DNA of 34,520 nt from Ignavibacteria bacterium (GTDB taxonomy: Bacteria > Bacteroidota > Ignavibacteria > UBA10030), in the NCBI GenBank assembly GCA_016873805.1, contig VGVZ01000031.1, forward strand, positions 1 through 34,520. Direction: 5' to 3'. The notes beneath the pieces are model-generated. The model had not been told where the DNA came from. It worked only from the letters and a program-made list of their open reading frames with translations, and ran no database searches. Positions within the stretch are counted from its first letter, which is position 1. Each line of letters starts with the position of its first letter. Made by a program: the position numbers and the translations under genes. This document shows positions 1-7,498 of the stretch, piece after piece.

Positions 1-120
1 CGACCTATGGGCGGTACCTTCGTTAACCCGGCAAGTGCTGATCGGATCTATCACAACGTCTTTGGACTCTTAAACCACAACTGGAACAATCGCCCAGCTG
101 CTTTTACACATAACTCTTGA
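1..120 (+). CDS. C-terminal end of an unidentified protein (5' end outside window)
   Basis: Frame 1 is open from the first base and ends at TGA 118-120, giving a 39-residue C-terminal tail that ends NNRPAAFTHNS. I do not recognise the family. In type III restriction loci the gene before the restriction subunit is often the Mod methyltransferase, so this could be its tail, but nothing in these residues shows that. Base composition here is closer to the main chromosome than to the A+T-rich genes that follow, so it could equally be the host gene flanking an insertion. Another reading is the tail of a transposase. Confidence 0.5.
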   Translation, partial: RPMGGTFVNPASADRIYHNVFGLLNHNWNNRPAAFTHNS

Positions 121-140
121 CATTACCGAAGGATGAAAAA

Positions 141-356
141 ATGCTCAAAGCAGTAGAGATTGATTATGAAAAAGATAAAGTCAAAGTTGACTCGGCGAAA
201 ATCTATTCCAACATAGACATTGCCGAAACTTTATCTAACCTTACCGGCAAATGGATTAAGAAAATCAGCGACGGCGAAGTGGAGCTTGAAGACGGAACAA
301 AAATCAAGACCAAAGATTTGGATTATAAACTCATTAAGCCGTTGATTTGGTGGTGA
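141..356 (+). CDS. Small charged protein (71 aa) upstream of the type III Res gene
   Basis: The ORF runs from ATG 141 to TGA 354-356. An AAGGA Shine-Dalgarno-like sequence lies about 8 bases before this ATG, so I prefer it to the TTG at 117. The protein is rich in Lys, Asp and Glu and ends LIKPLIWW. No domain is recognised. Only one base separates its stop from the ATG of the Res gene at 358, so the two are very probably translated from one message. It shares the A+T-rich codon use of the Res gene. It may be an accessory or specificity-related part of the restriction locus, but that rests on position alone. Confidence 0.65.
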   Translation: MLKAVEIDYEKDKVKVDSAKIYSNIDIAETLSNLTGKWIKKISDGEVELEDGTKIKTKDLDYKLIKPLIWW

Positions 357-357
357 T

Positions 358-3291
358 ATGCGTCTTTATTTGCAAAACATCGTAGATGACATTTCTTTTG
401 AAAACTTGCCTGCAAAATGGCAAGGATTTGATTTTAGCCGATTTTCAAAAGATAAAACGCTTTTTGATTTTCAAAAGCAAGGCCTGCAAAACGCGCTCAA
501 AGGTTTATGGCTTTATTTCAAGGACAAAAAAGCGGACAAACAGAGTTTATTTGCTCACTATCAAGCCAACGATTTTACGGAAAATTTTGATTACGACCTG
601 AAAAAGAGAGAGGGCAAAAAGACGGCAAAATATCTTTTGGAATACGACAAAGATTATCCTGCCGTAGATTCAAAAATTCCTTTTGCTCATTTTATCAACC
701 GGATGAGTTTTTGGATGGCGACCGGTTCGGGCAAAACGCTGATTATCGTTAAACTGATTGAACTTTTGGGCAAACTCATTGCCGAGAAAGAATTGCCACA
801 ACGGGATATTCTTTTTTTGGCCCACCGCGATGACCTTTTGGACCAATTCAAAAATCATGTTGAGGAGTTTAATATCTTCAATTTTGACACAAAGATAAAT
901 CTCAAAAATTTGAGAGATTACGAAAGCGTAAAGCGCGAAAATGCTTTGCCGTTTGCCAAAAACGAAATTACCGTTTTTTATTACCGCTCCGATTTGATTT
1001 CCGATGAACACAAGGAAAAAATCGTTAATTTTCAAAATTACGACAATGGCGGGCGGTGGTATATTCTTTTGGACGAGGCGCACAAGGGCGACAAAGAAGA
1101 CAGCAAACGACAGGTTTTATACTCCATACTTTCAAGAAACGGATTTTTGTTTAATTTTTCAGCGACCTTTACCGATCCGAGGGACTTTGCGACCTGTGCT
1201 TTTAACTTCAATCTTTCAAGGTTTGTGGAAGAAGGATACGGTAAACATATTTATGTGTCCTCTGCCGAGATTAGCGCGTTTCGCGGGCGTAGCGATTTTT
1301 CACCGATTGAAAAACAAAAAATCGTTTTGAAGACATTTTTGCTTTTAACTTACATCAATAAGTATTTTGAAAAAATCAGAAAAGTTAATAATTCACTATA
1401 CCACCGCCCGCTTCTCTTAACATTGGTTAATTCTGTGGATGTGGAAGAATCTGATTTGGAGTTATTTTTCAGGGAATTGGAAAAGGTTGCGAAAAATGAA
1501 GTTAGAGCTGATTTGCTTAAAAAAGCAAAAGAGGAACTTGTCCAAGAATTTCGCGATAACGCTAAATTCGTATTTGAGGATTTAGAGTGCGTCATCAACG
1601 CTGATTTGGTTTCAAAATTGGATTACAAGGATATTTTGAAATATGTTTTGAACGCAAACACGCCGGGCAAGATTGAAGTTTTGAAAATCCCTGGCAATAG
1701 GCAAGAATTGATTTTTAGGTTAATGACGGCTGATAAACCGTTTGCCTTAATCAAGATTGGCGATATTTCCGGCTGGCTGAAAGACAAACTTGAGGGATAC
1801 GAGATAAATGAAAGTTTTGAGAACGAAAGTTATTTCCGGCGAATCAATCGCGATGATTCCGACATAAATGTTTTAATGGGCTCCCGCTCTTTTTACGAGG
1901 GCTGGGATTCTAACCGACCAAACCTGCTTTTGTTTGTGAATATCGGAGTTGGAAGCGACGCTAAAAAATTCGTTCTGCAATCGGTCGGGCGAGGCGTGAG
2001 AATAGAGCCGCAAAAATACCAAAGAAAACGGCTCCAAAATTTGTTTAATGCCAAAGTTGTAAAGGAGCAATTATTTGAGAAAGTAAAAAATCTGATTTTG
2101 CCGATTGAGAGCTTGTTTGTTTTCGGCACTAACGCCGAAAACCTGAAGGAAATAATTGCAACGCTGAAAGCAGAGAAGCAAGATAAAAACTTGGGTGATG
2201 CGTTTATTTTGAATCCCGAAGCGCAAAAACATACTCTTTTGGTGCCGGTTTATAAAACTGCCGAGAGAATTTTTGCCGAGGAAAAAGACCCGCAAAAATA
2301 TCCTGTCAGTCGTGAGGATTTTGATATAACTTCGCAATTCTATGGATTTTTAGGCGATAAAATTACTTTGGCTAAATATGATTGTGAAGTTAAGGTTTTA
2401 AAAAAGGTAAAAGAAAGTTTTGCGGAAGAAGGACGATATTATGATTTCAGCGAAAGAAACTCGCTCTTTGAGCCAGAGTTAATCCTTGACCGGATTTTTG
2501 ATTACCTCGGAGTTAAAAGCAGAGAATTTGAAAAGTTTAAGGAGTTGGAAAACGAAATCGTGCATTTCAAAAAGGTTAGATTTAGCGATGGCGAAAAATA
2601 TGAAGAAATCAAACGAAAGATAGAAGAAGTCAGACACTATCCCGAAAGACAAAAGGAGCTGGATAAACAGTATGGCAAAATTCCCAGAAAAGAATTTGAA
2701 AGACAAATGACCTTGTTTGAACAGGCGGGGAATTTTGAAATGAAAAATCAAAAGATCACTATCAAGTATTTAGCAAACCATTACTATCTTCCGGTGATAG
2801 TTTCGGAGACAGAAAAAATTGACTACCTTAATCATATTATCAATGTTGATAGCGAAGTAAAATTTGTTGAGCAACTGGAAGAATATCTTGCCAAATCCGA
2901 CAATGTATTTACGCAATTTGACTGGTGGATGTTTTCAAAACTTGACCAGACGCTGGATGAGGTTTTGATACCTTATTACAATCCTAAAGAAAATAACATC
3001 GCCAATTTCAAACCTGACTTCATTTTTTGGGCGCAAAAAGGCAAACGCTATTTAATTCTGTTCGTTGACCCGAAAGGAACCGAACACGCGGACGGATATA
3101 GAAAAATTGACGGCTTTTCAAGGATATTTGAAATTGGCGAACAAAAGCAAAGCAGGGATTTTTCATACAACGGATTTACTATAAACACAAAGCTATTGCT
3201 CAAACCGAGGAGAGGGATAGCGGAAGTTTTGGAAAATTACAAACAATACTGGTTTGACAACTTTGTTGATTTTGCGGGCAAAATCAGTTAG
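358..3291 (+). CDS. res: Type III restriction enzyme, Res (helicase/nuclease) subunit
   Basis: A 977-residue superfamily 2 helicase joined to a nuclease, the usual build and size of type III Res subunits. These couple ATP hydrolysis to cleavage of unmodified foreign DNA together with a Mod methyltransferase. Walker A is ATGSGKT at residues 121-127, the DEAH box is LLDEAH at about 237-242, motif III-like FSATF follows, and motif VI is QSVGRGVRIEP near 541. A C-terminal PD-(D/E)xK signature is visible as KPDFIFW near 886 and FVDPKG near 901. The start is the ATG one base after the preceding small gene. No Mod gene lies downstream, so its partner would have to be upstream of the window. The reading frame is intact. 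Codon use is strongly A+T-rich compared with every gene beyond 3600, which indicates acquisition by transfer. Confidence 0.9.
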   Translation: MRLYLQNIVDDISFENLPAKWQGFDFSRFSKDKTLFDFQKQGLQNALKGLWLYFKDKKADKQSLFAHYQANDFTENFDYDLKKREGKKTAKYLLEYDKDYPAVDSKIPFAHFINRMSFWMATGSGKTLIIVKLIELLGKLIAEKELPQRDILFLAHRDDLLDQFKNHVEEFNIFNFDTKINLKNLRDYESVKRENALPFAKNEITVFYYRSDLISDEHKEKIVNFQNYDNGGRWYILLDEAHKGDKEDSKRQVLYSILSRNGFLFNFSATFTDPRDFATCAFNFNLSRFVEEGYGKHIYVSSAEISAFRGRSDFSPIEKQKIVLKTFLLLTYINKYFEKIRKVNNSLYHRPLLLTLVNSVDVEESDLELFFRELEKVAKNEVRADLLKKAKEELVQEFRDNAKFVFEDLECVINADLVSKLDYKDILKYVLNANTPGKIEVLKIPGNRQELIFRLMTADKPFALIKIGDISGWLKDKLEGYEINESFENESYFRRINRDDSDINVLMGSRSFYEGWDSNRPNLLLFVNIGVGSDAKKFVLQSVGRGVRIEPQKYQRKRLQNLFNAKVVKEQLFEKVKNLILPIESLFVFGTNAENLKEIIATLKAEKQDKNLGDAFILNPEAQKHTLLVPVYKTAERIFAEEKDPQKYPVSREDFDITSQFYGFLGDKITLAKYDCEVKVLKKVKESFAEEGRYYDFSERNSLFEPELILDRIFDYLGVKSREFEKFKELENEIVHFKKVRFSDGEKYEEIKRKIEEVRHYPERQKELDKQYGKIPRKEFERQMTLFEQAGNFEMKNQKITIKYLANHYYLPVIVSETEKIDYLNHIINVDSEVKFVEQLEEYLAKSDNVFTQFDWWMFSKLDQTLDEVLIPYYNPKENNIANFKPDFIFWAQKGKRYLILFVDPKGTEHADGYRKIDGFSRIFEIGEQKQSRDFSYNGFTINTKLLLKPRRGIAEVLENYKQYWFDNFVDFAGKIS

Positions 3292-3304
3292 TTTTTTGCG
3301 GCGC

Positions 3305-3321
3305 GCCCCGCTCTGCGGGGC
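3305..3321. repeat. G+C-rich hairpin downstream of res
   Basis: A perfect 7-bp stem (GCCCCGC / GCGGGGC) with loop TCT begins 13 bases after the Res stop codon. It is the first of four hairpins in 230 bases. There is no U-run after it, so it is not a typical intrinsic terminator by itself, although it may act in transcript end protection. Confidence 0.55.
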
Positions 3322-3349
3322 ACGAAATTCGGCGGCGGCGGAAAAGCGA

Positions 3350-3398
3350 GGGCGGGCAAAAATTCCTTCCCCCCAACCCCCTTCCTTTTTGCCCGCCC
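3350..3398. terminator. 13-bp perfect inverted repeat around a C-rich loop
   Basis: GGGCGGGCAAAAA at 3350-3362 is repeated inverted at 3386-3398, separated by a 23-base pyrimidine-rich spacer. The stem is perfect over 13 bp. Because the outer half is G+C and the inner half A/T, it does not have the standard intrinsic terminator order. It may still be a 3' end processing signal for res. This kind of G+C-rich palindrome is foreign in style to the other intergenic regions in the window. Confidence 0.45.
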
Positions 3399-3478
3399 GA
3401 GCGCAAATCTTTTTCAAAATTCAGCGTTCGGATTTTCGCTAAAAAAAGTTCGGATTTCGTTCAGGGTTCGGAGCCAAC

Positions 3479-3506
3479 AAAGCCCGAGGCAAGAGCTTCG
3501 GGCTTT
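3479..3506 (+). terminator. Probable intrinsic terminator after the restriction island
   Basis: A 12-bp stem AAAGCCCGAGGC / GCTTCGGGCTTT with a single G-U wobble and a 4-base loop (AAGA), followed by GGTTT. The flanking A and T runs make it usable in both directions. It sits between res and the next plus-strand gene. Confidence 0.6.
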
Positions 3507-3515
3507 GGTTTAGGT

Positions 3516-3534
3516 CCCGCCCGACAGCGGCGGG
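3516..3534. repeat. CCCGCC...GGCGGG hairpin
   Basis: A 6-bp perfect stem with a 7-base loop directly follows the terminator-like hairpin at 3479-3506. A similar GGCGGG-rich sequence recurs near 31300, so this may be a host repeat and may mark the return to chromosomal DNA. Confidence 0.4.
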
Positions 3535-3610
3535 CTTCGCAATTTGTTTCGGTACTTGAAGTAAGATTGTTCGCGAATAGCCCGAATCGTTGTTTGTCTC
3601 AAGGGAAGTC

Positions 3611-4492
3611 ATGGGATTGGAGCTGAAGATCGTATTTCTGTTCAATGCCGTTATCACGGCACTCATCGGCTTCGCACTTCTTCTGTACCGGACGTACCAG
3701 AAGGTGTATCCCGGCTTTATTCATTGGAGTATCGGCACCTTCGTCGCCGCCCTGGCCCACACGCTCGTCTATTTTCGGTCCGACATCCCACTGTGGATCG
3801 GCGTGCTGTTTGCCAATGCTCTCTATCTGCTCGCGGGATTGATGAGAATGGACGGCGTCCTTCGGTTCCTTCGCAACGATGCTCTTCATCGTCTCACCTA
3901 TGGGAGCCCGATTCTGTTCGTGGCTCTCCTGGCGTTCTTCTACTTCTTCCATGACAGCATCATCATTCGCATCTGGATTTTCGGCTTCGGCTTGGGAATC
4001 ATCCTCTGGGCGACAGGAGCCGTTTCCGTTCTCCACGCGCCAAGGAGCAACCGCGCAATCTACTACGTTGCGGGTCTCATGAACGGGATCCTTGGGCTTG
4101 GACTCATGGTGCGCGCCCTCTTCTTCACCGTCACTCCATCGCAATCATTTCACGATACCACGCTGGTTGCAGTGATGTCAGGGGTCTTTGTTCTGGGTCA
4201 TGAGGTCGGATGGGGATTGCTTTTCTTCATGATGAACAGTCATCGCATCGAAGGAGAACTCCTCGCAGCCCAGGGAGAACTGAAGGCCTCGATCGACACA
4301 CTTCAAAGGGCAATGTCAGAAGTCAAGACCTTGCAGGGCTTGCTGCCGATTTGTTCATCCCGCAAGAGGATACGGGATGACCATGGCGGATGGAGTGAAG
4401 TGGAAGCGTATGTCCAGCGTCATTCTGAAGCTACATTCACTCACGGTATTTGTCCCGACTGCGCGAAGAGATTCTATCCGCAGACACGGTGA
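3611..4492 (+). CDS. Seven-helix membrane protein with degenerate zinc-knuckle-like C-terminal motif
   Basis: A 293-residue protein with about seven hydrophobic segments between residues 5 and 210, a short predicted coiled coil (about 211-243), and a tail reading LLPICSSRKRIRDD at 244-257 followed by HGICPDCAKRFYP at 278-290. This tail is a common module at the end of bacterial signalling proteins, normally with CSxCKxIRDD...CPxC. Here the second Cys of the first pair is Arg251 (CGC at 4361-4363), so the presumed metal site keeps only C248, C281 and C284. The start is ATG 3611, with AAGGGAAG just upstream, rather than the TTG at 3590. The layout suggests a membrane sensor or adaptor without its own kinase domain. 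It is convergent with the PGA locus. Confidence 0.7.
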   Translation: MGLELKIVFLFNAVITALIGFALLLYRTYQKVYPGFIHWSIGTFVAALAHTLVYFRSDIPLWIGVLFANALYLLAGLMRMDGVLRFLRNDALHRLTYGSPILFVALLAFFYFFHDSIIIRIWIFGFGLGIILWATGAVSVLHAPRSNRAIYYVAGLMNGILGLGLMVRALFFTVTPSQSFHDTTLVAVMSGVFVLGHEVGWGLLFFMMNSHRIEGELLAAQGELKASIDTLQRAMSEVKTLQGLLPICSSRKRIRDDHGGWSEVEAYVQRHSEATFTHGICPDCAKRFYPQTR

Positions 4493-4610
4493 TCATTTCC
4501 CGCGTCTGTCGCACCGCTCTCAGCGGGATGTTCTTGCGAGTACTCTCAGGAATGCCCTGATGGGCAGACAATGGCGGGGGAATGATCCGCTCCGATGCCC
4601 CAGCTTCAGG

Positions 4611-4631
4611 AACGCCGGTCCGTGCGGCGTT
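4611..4631 (-). terminator. Hairpin just past the end of the PGA gene run
   Basis: AACGCCG (4611-4617) and CGGCGTT (4625-4631) form a perfect 7-bp stem with a 7-base loop, 2 bases after the TAA of the minus-strand gene. No U-run follows, so termination would be weak or need a factor. Confidence 0.4.
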
Positions 4632-4633
4632 CA

Positions 4634-5941
4634 TTACTTCATCAGAATCATGCTTTTCGAAATCCTCGACGACGCGGCCGAAATCGAGTAGTAGTAAATC
4701 CCACCCGGCAAATACTCGCCCGAAAACCGGATTTGATGCCGCCCTCCCTCCTGTTCACCATTGACCAGAGTCGAAATCTTCCGACCGAGAATGTCGTGCA
4801 CTTCGAGGAGCACGTGCGTTCGCTTCGGAAGATTATAGCCGATGATGGTAACGGGATTGAAGGGGTTTGGATAGTTCTGATGGAGATGGAATTCATCTGG
4901 AGTTTCGACTGCATTGTTGTCACGCGAAACCGATGTCACAGATTGAAAAGTCATCGCCAGAGCCGTCGCCAGCTTATCCCAGTTCTGCGGCGTGTCCCTC
5001 AGTTTTGTCATGGCTTGCTCAATATGGAGAAACCGGCCATTGGTGCTCGACGGGGAGATGGTGCACGGACTCGGGCTTCCGTTGATCAGCCGTCCCTGCG
5101 TGTTCGTCGTCCCCGCCAGCCGCGTCCATCCGATGTCGATATGCGGAATCTTGAACGTCAGCGTCGGATCGATGAGCAGGAGGTTCTGCCGGAGCACCAA
5201 AAGATGGTCGACATTGCCGGCGGACGGAGCCCTTGTGGTTCCATTGCTCATGATAATATCCGGATCACCATCCGTTTTGCCAAAGCCATGCATCTGAATC
5301 ACCACGAGTCCGGAGATCTCGCTGTTCATCACTTCGGTTGTCTTTTGAAACGTACCGTCCACCACATGTGCTTGATCAGAAATCCTGTACTGTTGTTCGG
5401 TTGAACCCGAGCACACGCTCGTCGTCCCCGAGCATCCACTGGCAATCGGACTATTACACCGATGCGCACCGCTGACGAAGAACGCGCGTGCACCCAGTTT
5501 CTTGTAGATGAAAAAGCCCTGCCTCCCCGTGTTCACATCGTTGAGCGGGTGCGGACTCTGAATGCTCACAACCGGTCTCTGACTGTTTGGATTGAAGACA
5601 AACATCCCCCAGTAGTTTGTCGAACCACTCTCCCGCTCAAGCAGATAGTGTGTTTCATGCGGCACCGCCGTCGTATCGATGAAGCGCACGACACGATACC
5701 CCAGCGTCTGCGACACCGCATGAGAATCAGACAAGTTTCCTCTGAGTAGATGAGAGATTGCCGTGCCCCACTGACTGAGCTGAGGGGCGGTGGGAGGCTG
5801 GTACTTGTTCGAAGATGCCTCCGTCGGCATCGAGGAGATATGACCGTCAACGCGGGCAGTGAGATCGCCGCTGATCGTTGTCTGCGCATGAAGCGATGAG
5901 AACAGCAGAGCGAGAACGAGAATGAACGGCCGACTACTCAT
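4634..5941 (-). CDS. Putative secreted metallo-hydrolase with T9SS sorting domain, end of PGA locus
   Basis: A 435-residue protein starting at ATG 5941 with a signal peptide (MSSRPFILVLALLFSSLHA, cleavage near A/Q). A longer TTG start at 6007 is less likely because the signal peptide would not be N-terminal. The last 85 residues are a T9SS type A-like sorting domain: QNYPNPFNPVTIIGYNLP, then DILGRK, then PGGIYYYSI. The central part carries SPHPLNDVNT, FVSGAHR, VIQMHGF and FLHIEQ, a spacing of His/Asp/Glu residues that recalls zinc amidohydrolases of the N-formylglutamate amidohydrolase/M14 type. That link is tentative. It is the last gene of the PGA gene run, after pgsW. A surface hydrolase that trims or releases gamma-linked polyglutamate is a plausible role but is inference. 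Confidence 0.75.
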   Translation of the reverse strand: MSSRPFILVLALLFSSLHAQTTISGDLTARVDGHISSMPTEASSNKYQPPTAPQLSQWGTAISHLLRGNLSDSHAVSQTLGYRVVRFIDTTAVPHETHYLLERESGSTNYWGMFVFNPNSQRPVVSIQSPHPLNDVNTGRQGFFIYKKLGARAFFVSGAHRCNSPIASGCSGTTSVCSGSTEQQYRISDQAHVVDGTFQKTTEVMNSEISGLVVIQMHGFGKTDGDPDIIMSNGTTRAPSAGNVDHLLVLRQNLLLIDPTLTFKIPHIDIGWTRLAGTTNTQGRLINGSPSPCTISPSSTNGRFLHIEQAMTKLRDTPQNWDKLATALAMTFQSVTSVSRDNNAVETPDEFHLHQNYPNPFNPVTIIGYNLPKRTHVLLEVHDILGRKISTLVNGEQEGGRHQIRFSGEYLPGGIYYYSISAASSRISKSMILMK

Positions 5942-6003
5942 TATTGTCCGGGAGAAGATAGATGTCCGTTGTGCTAGAGGTGGAAGTAGTTGAAAGAAAC
6001 TTC

Positions 6004-7056
6004 TCAAGTGCTTCGGTGATTTCGCGGTCGCAAGATCGCGACGGCTGCCCCCAACACGATCAGGGCAAGAACGACCGGTAGCCGCTCCACTCCGCGCATT
6101 TCAGATATCGGCATGAGCTCATCATCCGACAATTCCGTATGGTGCCGGGTAATCCTGTATGCTGTGGCGAGTTGTTTTACATTGAGGAAGTGAAACACGG
6201 GAATGCCCGCTTCGGCAATCCTCAAGAGCAATCCGCGATCACTGTCGTCGCACGAGACCATCGAGCGGTGGAGACCATTTGATATCGAGCTCGCGTGCCG
6301 GCAGCCTCCCAGTACCGACTGATTGCCTCCGATGTTGATCAACATAGCGATTTTCTCTTTCACAAACAACTCATATCGATGCTCAATCGATTCCTCCAGT
6401 GTCCGCGGGATGAAGAGTTCTGCGCCACACCGGTCGGCTGCGCGCAACAGTTGTGCAATGCCTTCTTCAGGAATGCCTCCCCCGGAGTCTCCCTCTCCAC
6501 CGAGCGTAACAAAGCTCGAGTGAGATTGCAGTCCCCCCCGATCGCACAGCCAGCGTTCCATATCGATCCACGTCGCCTCCGGCTGATTCGCTCCATACGT
6601 GGACGCTCCTAATGAACTGACGACCACCGCTCTGGCCCCGATTGTCTGGATCGCCGCTAGAGCGGATATCCCTGCCGCAGGGAATGAACCCGAGATCGTC
6701 ACCCCAACCGAAGAGGATGAGTCGATGCCGCATTCCAACAGCACGCGCGCAAACATTGCCGCAAAGAGGGGATTTGCCGACGTGACTTTCGCATCAAGCG
6801 ATCCGAGCGTCGTCGTGATGCAGGAATACTCTTCACCGAGCATTCCAGCATTCCCCGCAGATGAGCGAACATTCTTTTCCCGTTTCATTTGGTCGATCAT
6901 CTGAAACCATTCTGCGGCCTGAGCGGATGCCCTCCTCATCTTCTCCGCGTTCGGATATTCCCCTCGGTCTCTGAATGCGATCTCAACGATCGCGAGTAAC
7001 GCCATCGCAGTAGAGGCCATGACAACGAATCGTATGGTTCGGCCTGCAGAGGACAA
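6004..7056 (-). CDS. pgsW: Poly-gamma-glutamate system protein PgsW
   Basis: A 350-residue protein with an N-terminal membrane anchor (about residues 8-27) and a second hydrophobic helix close to the C-terminus (about 325-342), suggesting a periplasmic domain held at both ends. Sequence such as TTTLGSLDAKVTSANPLF, SFPAAGISALAA, NIGGNQSVLGG and PVFHFLNV is as I remember it for the family named poly-gamma-glutamate system protein, which is found beside pgsB and pgsC. Its biochemical role is not known to me. The start is TTG at 7056, supported by AGGAG 7 bases upstream. That Shine-Dalgarno sequence overlaps the TAG stop of pgsC, so translation of the two is probably coupled. PgsA/CapA is absent from the window and PgsW may take its place in export. 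Confidence 0.8.
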   Translation of the reverse strand: MSSAGRTIRFVVMASTAMALLAIVEIAFRDRGEYPNAEKMRRASAQAAEWFQMIDQMKREKNVRSSAGNAGMLGEEYSCITTTLGSLDAKVTSANPLFAAMFARVLLECGIDSSSSVGVTISGSFPAAGISALAAIQTIGARAVVVSSLGASTYGANQPEATWIDMERWLCDRGGLQSHSSFVTLGGEGDSGGGIPEEGIAQLLRAADRCGAELFIPRTLEESIEHRYELFVKEKIAMLINIGGNQSVLGGCRHASSISNGLHRSMVSCDDSDRGLLLRIAEAGIPVFHFLNVKQLATAYRITRHHTELSDDELMPISEMRGVERLPVVLALIVLGAAVAILRPRNHRST

Positions 7057-7066
7057 GAGCGTGCTC

Positions 7067-7498
7067 CTACGGTTGAAGGAGAAGGAGAACCAAATACACC
7101 GCGACGGTCACCACTCCAAGCGCAGAGAGTGTTGGTATCGGCTCCTGGCGGGACATTTCGTTCGCGATGAGTCCGGGAATCAAATAGCCGATGGAATCGA
7201 TATCCCACCGAAGGATGTCGAGCGGCTCGATCCATTGTTGGACGATCAGCTTCAGACAGAATCCGAGCAGAAGTGCCACCAGAAGTTTTCGCTTCCCATA
7301 GACCGCCAGCCGGCTCCCCAGAAATCCAAGGAGAAACCAGACGACGACTGCAAGCACCACTGTGGAAATGATTTTGGGCGGGTCATGAATGAATAGAGCG
7401 AGATATCCCGGTGCAATGACGCCACCCGGTGAGACACCGACCAGCTCATAGAAGAGAAATCCCAAGACAAGTCCGATCAATAGCGATTCAAGGATCAT
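7067..7498 (-). CDS. pgsC: Poly-gamma-glutamate biosynthesis protein PgsC/CapC
   Basis: A 143-residue integral membrane protein with four or five helices and the PgsC signature: VGVSPGGVIAPGYLALF near residues 20-36, a KRKLLVALLLGF segment, and GYLIPGLIANEMSRQ near 104-118. PgsC works with PgsB in ATP-dependent ligation of glutamate through gamma-amide bonds at the cytoplasmic membrane. Its length matches the family (about 150). The ATG overlaps the pgsB stop in an ATGA arrangement (7495-7498), so synthesis is coupled to pgsB. Its own stop lies 10 bases before pgsW. Confidence 0.92.
   Translation of the reverse strand: MILESLLIGLVLGFLFYELVGVSPGGVIAPGYLALFIHDPPKIISTVVLAVVVWFLLGFLGSRLAVYGKRKLLVALLLGFCLKLIVQQWIEPLDILRWDIDSIGYLIPGLIANEMSRQEPIPTLSALGVVTVAVYLVLLLLQP

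Noticed and set aside
3599-4144. 181-codon open frame on the minus strand opposite the membrane protein
   Set aside because: The product is an acidic, low-complexity read of the opposite strand with no domain. The plus-strand frame has clear membrane helices and a known tail motif.
4493-4633. Possible small gene in the convergent gap
   Set aside because: No frame with a ribosome binding site or recognisable sequence. Only the hairpin at 4611-4631 stands out.
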